Positions 11,331-21,560 of a stretch of DNA of 64,000 nt are shown here, in pieces (position 1 is the stretch's first letter; the number at the start of each line of letters is the position of its first letter). The notes beneath the pieces are model-generated. The model worked only from the letters and a program-made list of their open reading frames with translations. It did no database searches and was not told the DNA's origin. Origin of the DNA: Diospyros lotus (lineage: Eukaryota > Streptophyta > Magnoliopsida > Ericales > Ebenaceae); contig NC_068350.1 of NCBI RefSeq assembly GCF_014633365.1, forward strand, positions 29,627,119 to 29,691,118. Reading direction: 5' to 3'. The position numbers and the translations under genes were made by a program.

Positions 11331-12879
11331 TGATAGATTTGAAATACTATGTCACACACACCAAGAGGGGGGGTGAATTGGTATATAAAAAAAATTACTA
11401 CTTCCTTAAAAATTCTTTTGATAGAAAGGAGATGTCGTCTATGAAGACCACAACTTCATTAACTCCCAATACCTTGAAATGGCATGATGAGGTATCAACC
11501 GTATAAAGACAATCTTGTTTTGACAATGGAGAACACAAGGATGAAAAATATGAAATCTTTTTCAATGAAAGGTTTGAATATATGAATCAAGAGAGGAATA
11601 AAGAAATGCTTGAAAAGATAAATAAGCAAAGATCACAAGCACAAGAGAACACAAAGATTTATAGTGGTTCGGCTTAAATAAGCCTAATCCACTACTTTTG
11701 CTCCTCACTAAGGATTTTCAAACAAAACACTATAACTCTCCTATTAGACTGGATAGGCCTTCTAGCACTAAAGCTAGGAAGATACAAACCTTTTGCTTGA
11801 ACAAGCAAACCTTCTAGCAAAGCTAGGTATCAAAAAAGCCTCCTACAAGCAAAGTAGGCCCTCTAGTGAGACAAGTTAGGAAAATACAAAATGTTACAAG
11901 ATACGAGAGGGTATGAGAAACAATATTCTCAGTTACAGGTTCTCTCAAGGATGAAGATAAGAGTCGAAAAAGAATTACACAAAATAAATACAATGCCTTG
12001 AAAAGAGAACGAATTTCCCATTGAAGCAAAATAACGATTTTAGCACTTGGGAGCTTGTAGATAGATTGCTTGGGTGATTTGAAATCTCCTTATGACTTGT
12101 ATTTATAACCTCTTGAAAGCCCATGTTTGAATCAAGCCATTGTAAGTGGAGAGAGTACTTGAGTGCAAAGGATAAACTAGCCATTATGTGTTTTTGCGAA
12201 GCAAACGGTCAATAAATGCAAGGCATCGATCGAAAAATTAGTAAAAAATTCGATCGACAGATGCATAGGCATTGGTTGACAGATGGCTTGCCCATTATAG
12301 AAGCACCAAGGATTGATATTTTTTCGGTCGACAGATGCAAGAGCATCAGTCGACAGATTCATGGGAAAACATAAGACCGGTCGACAGATGATGATATATA
12401 TGTCGATAGATGAAGCCATCATTTAAAAGACACATATTATCAGTTGACTGATGCATAAGCATCAGTCAACAGATGCATAAGCATCAGTGGATAGATGGAG
12501 GTCAATATAAAGGACCGGTCGACAAATAACAAACAATCTGTTGACATATGGATATCTTTCAAAAGACACACATTCTGCCAGTCGACAGCTGGGCCAAAAT
12601 TTGAAAAACAGTTGATAGGTCACATTGTAGGTCACATTAACCACTCGATAGATGACCTTATTGATTTTGGAGAAAATGCTTCATTTGGAACTTATTTTGA
12701 CTAACGGCACTTACTACCTTTTGAATAAGGATTTTCACAAGAATATGCTTTGAAGATGTTTTGTTTTTGATAATGACAAATCGTTTTCAATAGAAGTTTT
12801 TTCAGAAGCAAGAGATGTTTTTCATCATTAAAACTAAAGTCCTTATATTTGAATCATAGATCTATCATGTGATTCATTA
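11331..12879 (-). mobile_element. Solo LTR, GTCGAC-array family copy 1, TSD GGCAT
   Basis: It starts TGATAGATTTGAAA and shares the diagnostic phrase ACCAAGAGGGGG-GGTGAATTGG with copies at 30733 and 45977; it ends in the same ATCATTAAAACTAA region. GGCAT flanks it at 11326-11330 and 12880-12884. The last two bases are TA instead of CA, perhaps a C-to-T change. A minus-strand TATAAATA lies at 12100-12107 and the GTCGAC motif array (12215-12660) lies upstream of it. The LTR is probably of a Ty1/Copia-type element, but no internal domain survives to prove it. Confidence 0.75.
12215..12660. repeat. GTCGAC dyad array, copy 1 (GGTCGACAGATG type)
   Basis: Five exact GTCGAC cores, mostly followed by AGATG, plus about nine one-base variants (GTTGACAG, GTCGATAG, GTCAACAG, GTGGATAG) at irregular 20-60-bp spacing. 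The array starts about 110 bp upstream of the minus-strand TATA box of its LTR. Confidence 0.8.
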
Positions 12880-13270
12880 GGCATATCCAAATATGTGGGC
12901 ACCCAGCTGAATATAAGAGATAATAATTTCATACGGGTATCCGAATACATACACAAGATTGCAATGGGGGTATCTGAATACATACACAAAAAGCTTAAGG
13001 GTATCCGAATATCCCTAAAGGTATTCAGATATCTCTTCCAATCTTTAACATATCTGAATATCACAAGCCATATTCGGATACCTCACCCAAAACAAGCACC
13101 ATATCCAAATACACCAAACCATATTTGGATACCTCAACCCCCATATCCGAATACCTCATACCCTATTCGGATATCCATGCTCCATATTCGAATACATCAC
13201 ACTCCCATATGGATATCTAAGCTCCAATTCAGATATAATGTTATATATATTTGGATACTCCAAGCTTAGA
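12880..13270. repeat. TATCCGAATA / TATTCGGATA dyad array, copy 1
   Basis: About sixteen copies of an approximately 10-bp motif in both orientations: TATCCGAATAC, TATCTGAATAC, TATTCGGATAC, TATCCAAATAC, TATTTGGATAC and others, separated by 10-30 bp of unrelated C/A-rich sequence. Discounting the inserted solo LTR, it lies about 180 bp upstream of the minus-strand TATA box at 11146. The same motif class is arrayed at 29080-29410. Confidence 0.85.
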
Positions 13271-15811
13271 CCCAACACTTAATTAATATTCGGCAAAAAC
13301 AACATACTACACCTCACGGCTAACCCACTCCACGACAATGCATGATAAAACATTACATAACTGAATTCGTGTTATTACAGCGGGGGCCCAAGCAGGCTCA
13401 TAGAGGCTGCCTCCTATAGTGGGAGTAGGGGTTGCCTCCCTTAGTAGCCACCTCCTCATGGCCGCCATTATGTTAGGGTCATGAAGGTTGACCAACGATG
13501 GTCGCCCCTCGTGGTTGCCTCTTGCGAGGGCCTTGGTAGCATGGCAAAGGTTGCCTCGAGGATCTCTTGTGGCTGCCATGGCTGGCCAGCGGGGGGGCCT
13601 TTTACAAAGGACTCCCCACATCCTTCTCTATTGACTTGTAGGCCATGATGGCCACTTTTTGCGGGAGACTTGATCTCCCACGAGCATCTGTCATTGGGTT
13701 GATCCAATTAATTTGGATTAACCCATTTATTATTATTCATGTACTTTTTACCATGACATATCACCTACTACAACGAATATGGGTGTCAACCTTGGAGACT
13801 CCCCCTACAGGTGCACCTCTAGGTAAAAGGTTGGCTAATGAAGTGGTTCATCAACCTTCCGCCCACCAATGGTGGCTAGCAATAGCTATCGACTACTAGT
13901 AGATCATTTTTTTTCTTACGTTTTATTCTTTTAATCTTTCTTTCTCTTTTGTCTCGTAGTTACCAAGTCAATATTTTTTTTTTTTTGTAAAATAGTAGAT
14001 TAATAGAAAAACTAATCGGAATATACAACTTTCTACCATTGAAACTATAAAATAAATTACTTATATTATTTAAATTTAAAAATTTATTCTAAAATTAAAA
14101 CTATGTTGAAAGTTTAAGTAATTTTTTAATAATTCACCCAAAACAAAATTGATTTTTGTCTTTTCTTTGTGTGTTGAAAAATAGCAAAAATACAACAATG
14201 CATTACAGTAATAATATATTCTATTTACACTCCCATTAAACATAAAAACAAAATGTAAAAAGGCATTAAAGAATCAGGCAGGGCCCCACAATTTCCAATT
14301 GCCGGAATGGGACATTCCGTAGGCGCGTGATTCGTGAAGGGTAATATAATAGTGGGAGGGTCGACGTCAGTGGGGCCACCAGATTGCTTTAAAGTGGGGC
14401 CCGCCAAGGTCAGCCGTCCGATGATGGAAATCCGACGGCTGGCAGTTGCAGTCAAAGACCCCTCTCGATGGGTCTCTTTGACCACCCACCGGTAGCATGC
14501 TATTTTAGAATAGCTGTTATATTACCATACTTTTAATCAATTTAAAAAGCAAACAATGAATAAAAAAAGGCTAAAATAATTTTTCAAAGTTTGATTGAGG
14601 TTGTTGTCACATCAATCGAGGCGCCCTTCTTTGAATATCGAGCTGCCGTTCTCACTCCTTCTTCAATTACCCTTATACCCCTCTCACTTTATCATTTTTT
14701 CTTATTATTATAAAATTAAAACAATTAGAAAATAATTTTTTTAATTAATTCGATTTATTTATTTATATATAGCTACAAAATATTTGTGTTTATTTTTAAG
14801 ATTACTGCTCTTGTATGATCCTCGTCGCTTGTATTTTCAATTTCAATAAAGGAAGTAAATCATAGGTGGAGATTGTCTCACTACATAGAATAAGGAGTTG
14901 AAACTCATTATCTATTTGTGTGAATTTCACCTTATCATGGAGCAACCACTTGAATTATATTTTGCGAGCAATATTTTTGTTTATTCTTGATGGAGGCTTG
15001 TGTTTCTCGGTAGGGCGAAAACAAGAATATTTATTTTATACAAAGATTCACAAAATGTAATAAAATCTGAAAAAGTTGACGAATATAATGTGAACAAAAC
15101 TCATTCTTGTGTTACTCGTTGTTATTTATAAATTTCTTTTCTCAATTCTTTATTGAGAACAAGAAGAAAGAGATGTTAGCGAGAATTTTATATTTGCTTG
15201 ATGTAATAATAATTTTATATTTCATTATTATGAAATTAATAACTCATCAAAGTGATAAGTTTTAGTTTCAAACCGTAATTAATGACGTTATTTTGTATAA
15301 CATTTTAAATTGATATATGTATGATTGCAAATGTTAATAGCATTCCCAGTAAGGTTGCAATTTGAGAATGCTTAAAGGCGTAAAATTAGTCTTTGTTGCC
15401 ATCCCACTAACCTTGCTAGTTACTTTTTAGGATGAAAAATATTATATTATATAAATAATTGAATTATTGAGACGATAATCGAATGTGATAAATAACAAAA
15501 ATATCTTCACTAAATTTAATCTCATTGTCTTATTGTTGTGACGTCTAGATGAAGCCCAAATGGACTAAGCCCGATCGAGCTTCATCTAGACCCTATCTGG
15601 CTTAATGAATGTCAGATTTCTTCCCTTCACGACATTTTGATAATTAATGATGAAATTTGATTTAATTATTAGATTAATTATTTTATCCATACATATAATA
15701 TGTTTCTTTTAAAATAGGATAGGATAAATGTTTTAAGGGCACATGATGCTACTACTCCCTCACCTCACCTGCCCCAAGTAGTCGGAGACACGGATATTAA
15801 TTAGTTTCAGA
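13271..15811. other. Unassigned intergenic DNA upstream of the kinase gene
   Basis: No convincing gene. The open frames at 13307-13899 have no recognisable domain. A 13-bp perfect inverted repeat lies at 15543-15591, and a short dyad (CAGCCGTC...GACGGCTG) at about 14412-14442. The 14500-15800 part is AT-rich. Confidence 0.4.
15543..15591. repeat. Perfect 13-bp inverted repeat with 23-nt spacer
   Basis: GTCTAGATGAAGC at 15543-15555 is exactly complementary to GCTTCATCTAGAC at 15579-15591. It could form a hairpin or be the remnant of a small inverted-repeat element. No target duplication was recognised. Confidence 0.7.
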
Positions 15812-15989
15812 GAATGCGATTTTGTTCACTCTTTTAATGGGATGATCATCATCTTCACTAATTTTGTGAGGATGAAAAATAACGAAACGGCATAAAAATA
15901 AAATTTAATTACCGTTTCGTTATTTTTCACCCTAAAAAAATTAGAGAGGATGATGATTACCCATTAAAGGGGCGAACAAAATTACACTC
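15812..15989. mobile_element. Mutator-type MITE, 178 bp, 9-bp TSD
   Basis: The two halves are an imperfect inverted repeat over nearly their whole length. Ends read GAATGCGATTTTGTTC and, from the other side, GAGTGTAATTTTGTTC. The centre pairs AATAACGAAACGG with CCGTTTCGTTATT. AGTTTCAGA flanks it at 15803-15811 and 15990-15998, the 9-bp duplication typical of Mutator-like elements. It has no coding capacity and sits roughly 0.2-0.4 kb upstream of the probable start of the kinase transcript. Confidence 0.85.
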
Positions 15990-15998
15990 AGTTTCAGA

Positions 15999-16235
15999 GA
16001 GTCGTAGACAGTAGACAGCTATACCAGCCACGGCCAGATCCAACGAGGCCCAAGTTAGGCTTTACGCCAAGCTTGCTCACGGCGTGGCACGCAGTATTTA
16101 TCTACATCACATCACCTTCTTAACAGAGAATTTAGATTTTTAATTAATGTAAATGGAGGGGTTGTAGAGGGGTAAAATTGTCAAAGTGGGGGAAGAGGAG
16201 ACGATATTATGTTGGTTTGTAGATCACAATTATGC
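15999..16235 (+). promoter_or_regulatory. Probable core promoter region of the pseudokinase gene
   Basis: Sequence between the MITE and the CT-rich leader. GTATTTATC near 16094 is the only weak TATA-like word, and I see no canonical TATAAA box. The pyrimidine (CT) tracts that follow are common at plant transcription starts and leaders, so initiation probably lies between about 16100 and 16450. Confidence 0.35.
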
Positions 16236-16236
16236 G

Positions 16237-16273
<37 letters not shown>

Positions 16274-16386
16274 GCTTTAATTGAAAATTCAATTCAGTTT
16301 GGGGGGGGGGGGGGGTGTTGAAGCTTTGACCACTGCTTCTTTCCACTTTTTTCCCTCACCCCACCCATTTCCATTCTAATAATATT

Positions 16387-16421
<35 letters not shown>

Positions 16422-17241
16422 ACTCTCTCAAAAATCCCCACCCTTTCCCTTCCCATCATCATCTGCTTCCACTTTGACTAGTTTTAGGGCTCCTCCCTTC
16501 AGATCGAATCGCATCTCTCCCAACGCAACAAATTCTTCAGTTCCGGCAGGCAGTTGATTCACCCGAGGCTTGCCAAGACAAGATCGCAACTCTGCTAAGG
16601 TTTCTTTCCAGGTTTGAATCTCGCGTTCTTTGGAATTTTTGATCGGATTTCCCGTGCCAGTTTGTGGTTTTTCCTTCTGTTAGTCCTGATGTGCTGTTGA
16701 TAGGAAAATTGTAATCCCTCGTTGTTTGGATTTGGGCTTGAGCTTTTTAGTTGTCGCCCAGGTTGAGGTTGTATCAGTGAATTTTCAATCCTTTCTGGAT
16801 GTCTGATCTGTTTTCGCCCAATAGATCGCTTGCGTGTTTTATGGTGCCTTTTTAGATTTATGTTTGGACTGTGATTTGATTTTTGAAGTTCTTCTTGCTG
16901 GAGACCAGAAAGATATGCATGGATATTTGCTAAATCCGTTACTTCGTTTTCGAAAACTTACAAGTATAGGATCTTCTTGACAGATGTGTGAGAAAGTTTA
17001 TTTTTGTTGCTTGAAAATTTGCTAAATATGAAGATTTTTAAAAAATTTCTTTTGAACTTCTTAGGGTGTGTATGATTTGTAATCAAATGTCATGAACAGA
17101 ATTGTTTGTTTTTGTATACTGGCTGTACTTTGTAGAATGGAATGATTTGAGGAATTGTGTGCTGATTTGCATTCTTTTTATTGTTTGATTTGGCAGCAAC
17201 AAGTACTAAAACCTGATCCAACACAAACTTTCAAACGTAAG
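16236..17241 (+). other. 5' leader with CT microsatellites and a leader intron
   Basis: CT repeats at 16237-16272 and 16391-16418 and a run of 15 G at 16301-16315. A probable leader intron runs from the donor CAG|GTTTGA at 16612 to the acceptor TTTGGCAG at 17196 (585 bp), because its removal brings a clean leader up to the MGCF start codon. The exact transcript start is unknown. Confidence 0.6.
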
Positions 17242-20240
17242 ATGGGCTGTTTCCCCGTTTTGAAGAATAAAAAGAAAAAATCTGAGCAGACTTCTTATGT
17301 CAGACGAGTCAATCCTCAAGAACATTCGCCAACCACATTGCCTGAACCACACGTCCAAACACGCGCATTGCAGTCTGCGCCGCCAAGTTTTAGGACCAGA
17401 GTGAAATCTGCGCATCCAGTAAGCAAAGCGATAAACAGTCGAACAAGGGCATTGTCTGCCCCATCGAGTCTCGATGTAGCAGAACAAGATGCTCTTTCAT
17501 CTATGGAATGTGAGGAACAGGAAGAGTCCAAAAGCCGAATTGGGTCAATGAAGGAGTACCCGTCTGCAAGTCCTCAGCCTCTTCCCCTTCCATCCCCTCA
17601 GATTCAGAGTTCTACTGTTTTGAAGGCGATGGGGAGCTTTAAAACAGTGATGTCTTCTGGTCCTCTAAATGCTTCTGGACCACTGCCACTGCCTCCTGGT
17701 CATTCGGGTCTACTCCGGAACTTTTCATTCGATAAAATTGCAGCAGCCTGCCTAAATTTCTCTCCAGAAAGATGTATGTCAGAAGGTCTTTCTTCCGTTA
17801 TGTACAGGGCTTCCTTCGGGGATGATTCTTCTGGCTCCAAAAAACTTGAAGCCACTGTTACTCGACTTCACCCTTCAACCCAGGTAATTCTGGATATAAA
17901 ATGCATGATGTTGACAATCCTGACCCCTGCAACTTTGTCCCGCCAACTCATCTTGACTCTTTCTGTCCAGGGTTTGAAGGAATTTGTGAATGAGGTGAAC
18001 ACTCTTGCATCTTTACAACATCCTAACCTCTGTAAGTTGATTGGTTTCCATGCACGTGAGGGATCAGAACAAAGGATGTTGGTTTATGAGAGGCTTTACC
18101 ATGGAAGCCTAGACCGGCTTTTGTATGGGAGATCAGATGGCCCCCCTATCGATTGGAATGCCCGAATGAAGGTTGCTTTATGTGCTGCACAAGGTCTCAC
18201 TTTCTTACATGAGGAAGGGCCTTTCCAGGTATTTCAAACTTCTTACCTGATGTATAACATTTCCTATGAATCACAACTGTGTTCCAAAATTCTAAGGAAT
18301 GCTGCATGTCTAAGTTATCAGACATATTCACAGTTTTTTATGATTTGTATTTTTAATATCTAATGGGCACTTCAGCGGGAGATTTTTTTAACTGTCAGTT
18401 TAGAATTCTTATCAATCTTTGTCTTAAACTCTGAGCGTCTTGTACTGATTGAGCTACTTATACACACAGGCGATGTTCAATGGATTTTCAACTGCTAATA
18501 TACAGATCGACAAGGACTTTAGTGCGAAGCTTTCGGGATATGGTTGCATTAACCACATTCCAGAGACAGAGATCTCAAACAGTTCACTTGTAAGTATCCA
18601 TACACAGTAGAATGATCTTTCTTCTTTTAACTTTCAACAAGTTGGCTTGATGCTGGATTTTTCCCAGCTCATTCAACCTATGTGGTTTTATGATTTGTAT
18701 ACATCTGTAGAACTATCAAATATTCCCAATCCCAACATAAAGAAACCAAAGGAAAGGGATATGCTTTCAGTACCAAATACTATGCCAATAAAGAAAAGAC
18801 GTGAAATCTAGTTGAAATCACACCTTTAACTTTCTATTTTTTTCCGGGGGGCTAATGACCTTTAAATTACTATCTGATCCTGCCATCTAGAAGTACTGCA
18901 TTTCCACCATTCTATTCCCTTGTGTATTTCTTAATTTAATGGCCTACTAACACTTGCATAGAGTGCAGCATTACTGAGAAGCCAAACAATAGAGAACCAA
19001 ACACAACAAACTCTTGTAATCTTACATTAAGGGGGGGAATCATCCATGTAGGGAGGAACACTTTGCACGGGATTATAACTACAAATGTGAAGTCAAGATT
19101 GCTCAAGGCTTCTTTCCAAGCAAAGCTTCCTTGAGACGGGCCTTAGTGCCTATTCATTTGTTCTGCAAGGATGAAACCATGTCCCAATAAAATATAGGAT
19201 ATTCCCATGTAATAACCCAGCTTGATAAAATGTTTCTGACCATACTCCTGAATGGAAAATTTATCTACTACTCCCTCTGTTCTGTCTGTGGAGTGCTCAT
19301 AATGGGCTATTAGTACAAAGCAGACTTGTTTTTTATCAAGTGTACATGAAACTGGATAAACGATGAACTTTGTCTCTTAGTGCTATAGGTTCATTTATTT
19401 TCGCATCATGAAGGACATGGTCATTCTAATACTTTTTAATTCAAATGTCAGCGTCTTGCTCATTTCAGCGGTGTTTCATGTTCCTTAAATACATGCCATG
19501 TCTTTTTCAGTGCTATTCTCGAGTCTACTTGTTAGCTTCCTTTTTTATGCTATTGTTGAGTCACTAATTATTAGCTTCTTTCTTTGTTTTTGTCTTTTTT
19601 AAACCTTATCCAGGCATTGGCAAACCTTTCTGTGGAAACGCTGGAGAGAGGGCTCGTCACCCCAAAGAGCAATGCTTGGAGTTTTGGTATTGTATTACTT
19701 GAGTTGCTTACAGGCAGGAAGAATCTTGATAGCCGGCATCCTAAGGAAGAGAGGAATTTAGTTAAGTGGAGCCGACCTTTCTTGACCGATGATTGTAGAC
19801 TGTCACTGATCATGGACCCTCAGTTGAAAGGCCGGTTTCCTGCCAAAGCAGCTCGGACAGTAGCTGATATAGCTCAAAGATGTCTTCAGAATGATCCATC
19901 AGAGAGGCCCACCATGCGAATTGTTGTGGAGCATATGAAATCCATACAAGACGTGAAATATTCATGCCGGTTTCCATTGCAAGATCCAGGAACCATTTCT
20001 GGAAAACACATGTCTAGATCTCCAAGCTTGAATGGCATTGTCACCCCAGCTCCCAGGTCGAGTTTCTCACCATCTCCTCCAACAACCAGACTGTCAATTT
20101 CTCCAACTAGGCCACCTGCAGTTCCAATGTCGCTTACTCCAGCAACTTGTTCCTCCATTCTCTCTTTGGAGGGCATCGACCTGCAGGGCAGCCGGAAATC
20201 TTCGTCAACAGTTCCAAGGGCAAGTGTCGAAGGATTTTAA
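17242..20240 (+). CDS. RLCK-VII/PBL-like predicted pseudokinase, 4 coding exons
   Basis: Exons 17242-17883, 17971-18228, 18470-18589 and 19614-20240, all joined in phase 0 at GT/AG sites, give 548 residues. The start is chosen because MGCF presents Gly2 (myristoylation) and Cys3 (palmitoylation), predicting a plasma-membrane anchor; the open frame extends 29 codons further upstream, but across the leader-intron acceptor. Residues 5-150 are a basic, Ser/Pro-rich linker (KNKKKK, PSFRTRVK, PQPLPLPSPQ). The kinase-like domain is at about 160-455, then a Ser/Pro-rich tail ends SVEGF. The nucleotide-binding and catalytic residues are gone: the Gly loop is replaced by SEGLSSVMY, the VAVK Lys by Thr207, HRD by FNG (303-305), the catalytic-loop Lys by Ser307, and DFG by GYG (323-325). 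Kept are the helix-C Glu222, Asn310 and the C-lobe WSFG and RPTM motifs. Inferred role: a membrane-associated scaffold or allosteric partner in receptor-kinase signalling, not an active kinase. Confidence 0.9.
17884..17970 (+). other. 87-bp first coding intron that stays in frame if retained
   Basis: Donor CAG|GTAATT and acceptor TGTCCAG|G. Its length is 87 bp (29 codons) with no in-frame stop, so the reading frame runs straight through. Retention would insert 29 mostly hydrophobic residues between the strand that normally carries the ATP-binding Lys and helix C. The acceptor joins to GLKEFVNEV, the conserved helix-C sequence, which supports splicing. Confidence 0.75.
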
Positions 20241-20680
20241 TTGTTGATAGAGCACATTCTTTCTTCTTCTTCTTCTTCTTCTTCTTCTTCTTTCTGGGTT
20301 TCTTGGTTGATTTTACAGTAGATTTTACAGTATAAGATAAGCAGGTGGTTTTTCTACCTTTCCATTGCTTGAAGATAACTACTCAATTGGGGGGGTTGAT
20401 ATTTTGTAGATGGCCTGCCCTTCCTGAGTTTGATTAGTTATCCCCCAGGCGAGAATGATGCTGGGAGATTCTTCTCCTTGCGTTTTATTTTTTTTATTTT
20501 GTATTTATTGTATCTTTTCCAGCTGATATTTTTAATTCCTATATATTTGTCATCATATAATGTAATTTTGATCCATCATTTGCTAAGTCCGTGCCCTGAA
20601 ATGTGGTGTGGCACGGGGATTGAGGCCGCTTCCTCCATTCTCTGAGTTAATTTGTGGTATTATATGATAGTGTTTAATGG
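20241..20680 (+). other. 3' UTR with a CTT microsatellite and downstream DNA
   Basis: Directly after the stop codon is a (CTT)n tract at about 20261-20291, then T-rich sequence. I see no perfect AATAAA; AT-rich stretches at 20485-20570 could carry the polyadenylation site. Beyond about 20600 the sequence is AT-rich and unassigned. Confidence 0.5.
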
Positions 20681-20792
20681 GATTGTAAGGGTCTTAGAAA
20701 TTTCCAAGTTATGCTAATATGGATTATTTATGCAATTGATTTTCTTCATATTTGGAGCATTTGCTTCGTTTTTCATTACTTTTTATAACTAT

Positions 20793-21560
20793 TGTTAACT
20801 ACAACAATGAATTTAGATATGAGAGATTGTTTAATGACGACATAAGGGTATCTGGATGATGGGTGATTCTCTAGAATGATGGATGACTTTCTTGGGTGAA
20901 GTGATCACGATGGATGACCTGCTTAGAAAGAAAATCGGTTAGAGACCGGAGGGATTTGCTGATGAGGATCTTTGCATAGACCCTTTGATGTCTAAGCATT
21001 TCAAAAGTATAGAATACTTGAATGTAAGAAGAAAATGTGAGTGGAAGAGATGACGTACTCGAATGGGGGAAAGACCCCTCTATTTATAGTGATGGAAGAT
21101 GCTAATAGGTGTCAGACGGTCTGTTGTTCTCGACAATTTTGATCGAGTTTTGTAAGGGCAAGCGTGTGTGATGTGTGGGCATGTATGTGGCACCCCCGAG
21201 TGACACATACATGGGGGTGTTGGAGCGCGAGTGTTGGGCACCCTAGATTGATGGTTACTTGGGGGTGATGGCTCGTGGGGGTGCACATACAACATCCTAG
21301 AGTGATCCTCACTTGAGGGTGTGGTCGCTTTCGGGTGGTGGGCTACGGCCATGAGTATGGGCCCCTTTGCCTTATGGTTGTGGCATGGCCATGCAAAAGG
21401 GCCCCCGTTTGGCGATTGTGTGACCTTGAGTTGGGGAAAGGGGGCACCTAGCTGCACCATCCTCGAGTAACCCCTACTGGGGGGTGTAGGGGGGCGGCCA
21501 CATGGTGCGATCCAGTGCACGCAAGGGCTTTGCCTCCTTCTACCCTTGGTTTATTTATTT
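20793..21560 (-). mobile_element. LTR fragment, TAT-like, with dyad array
   Basis: On the minus strand a TATAAATAGAGGGG promoter lies at 21075-21088, followed by a leader whose ATGCTTAGACATCAAAGGG phrase resembles the TAAGCATCAAAGGGATTCC phrase of the TAT-like LTR at 35110-35140. Upstream of the promoter a G/C-rich array lies at 21170-21500. The left limit at TGTTAACTACAAC (20793) is a guess from the TG...CA rule; no target duplication was found. Confidence 0.45.
21170..21500. repeat. CACCCCCGAGTGAC / ACTTGGGGGTG dyad array
   Basis: Imperfect motif pairs recur: CACCCCCGAGTGAC, GCACCCTAGATTGA, ACTTGGGGGTG, TCACTTGAGGGTG, CACCATCCTCGAGTAAC and CTGGGGGGTG. They begin about 80 bp upstream of the minus-strand TATA box at 21081-21088. 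Open frames at 21080-21520 are products of this composition. Confidence 0.6.

Noticed and set aside
13380..13396. Possible LTR end GTGTTATTACA near 13396
   Set aside because: The word resembles an LTR end, but no matching start, target duplication or similar flank could be found.
13307..13899. Open frames around 13.3-13.9 kb
   Set aside because: No recognisable domain, overlapping frames on both strands, and no splice or promoter context.
17155..17241. Upstream in-frame ATG giving a 29-residue N-terminal extension of the pseudokinase
   Set aside because: The extension lies partly in the predicted leader intron and would bury the MGC lipidation signal.
21080..21520. 146-codon minus-strand open frame rich in Pro, His and Cys
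   Set aside because: It covers the G/C-rich dyad array and the promoter of an LTR-like segment; the composition reflects the repeats and no domain is recognised.
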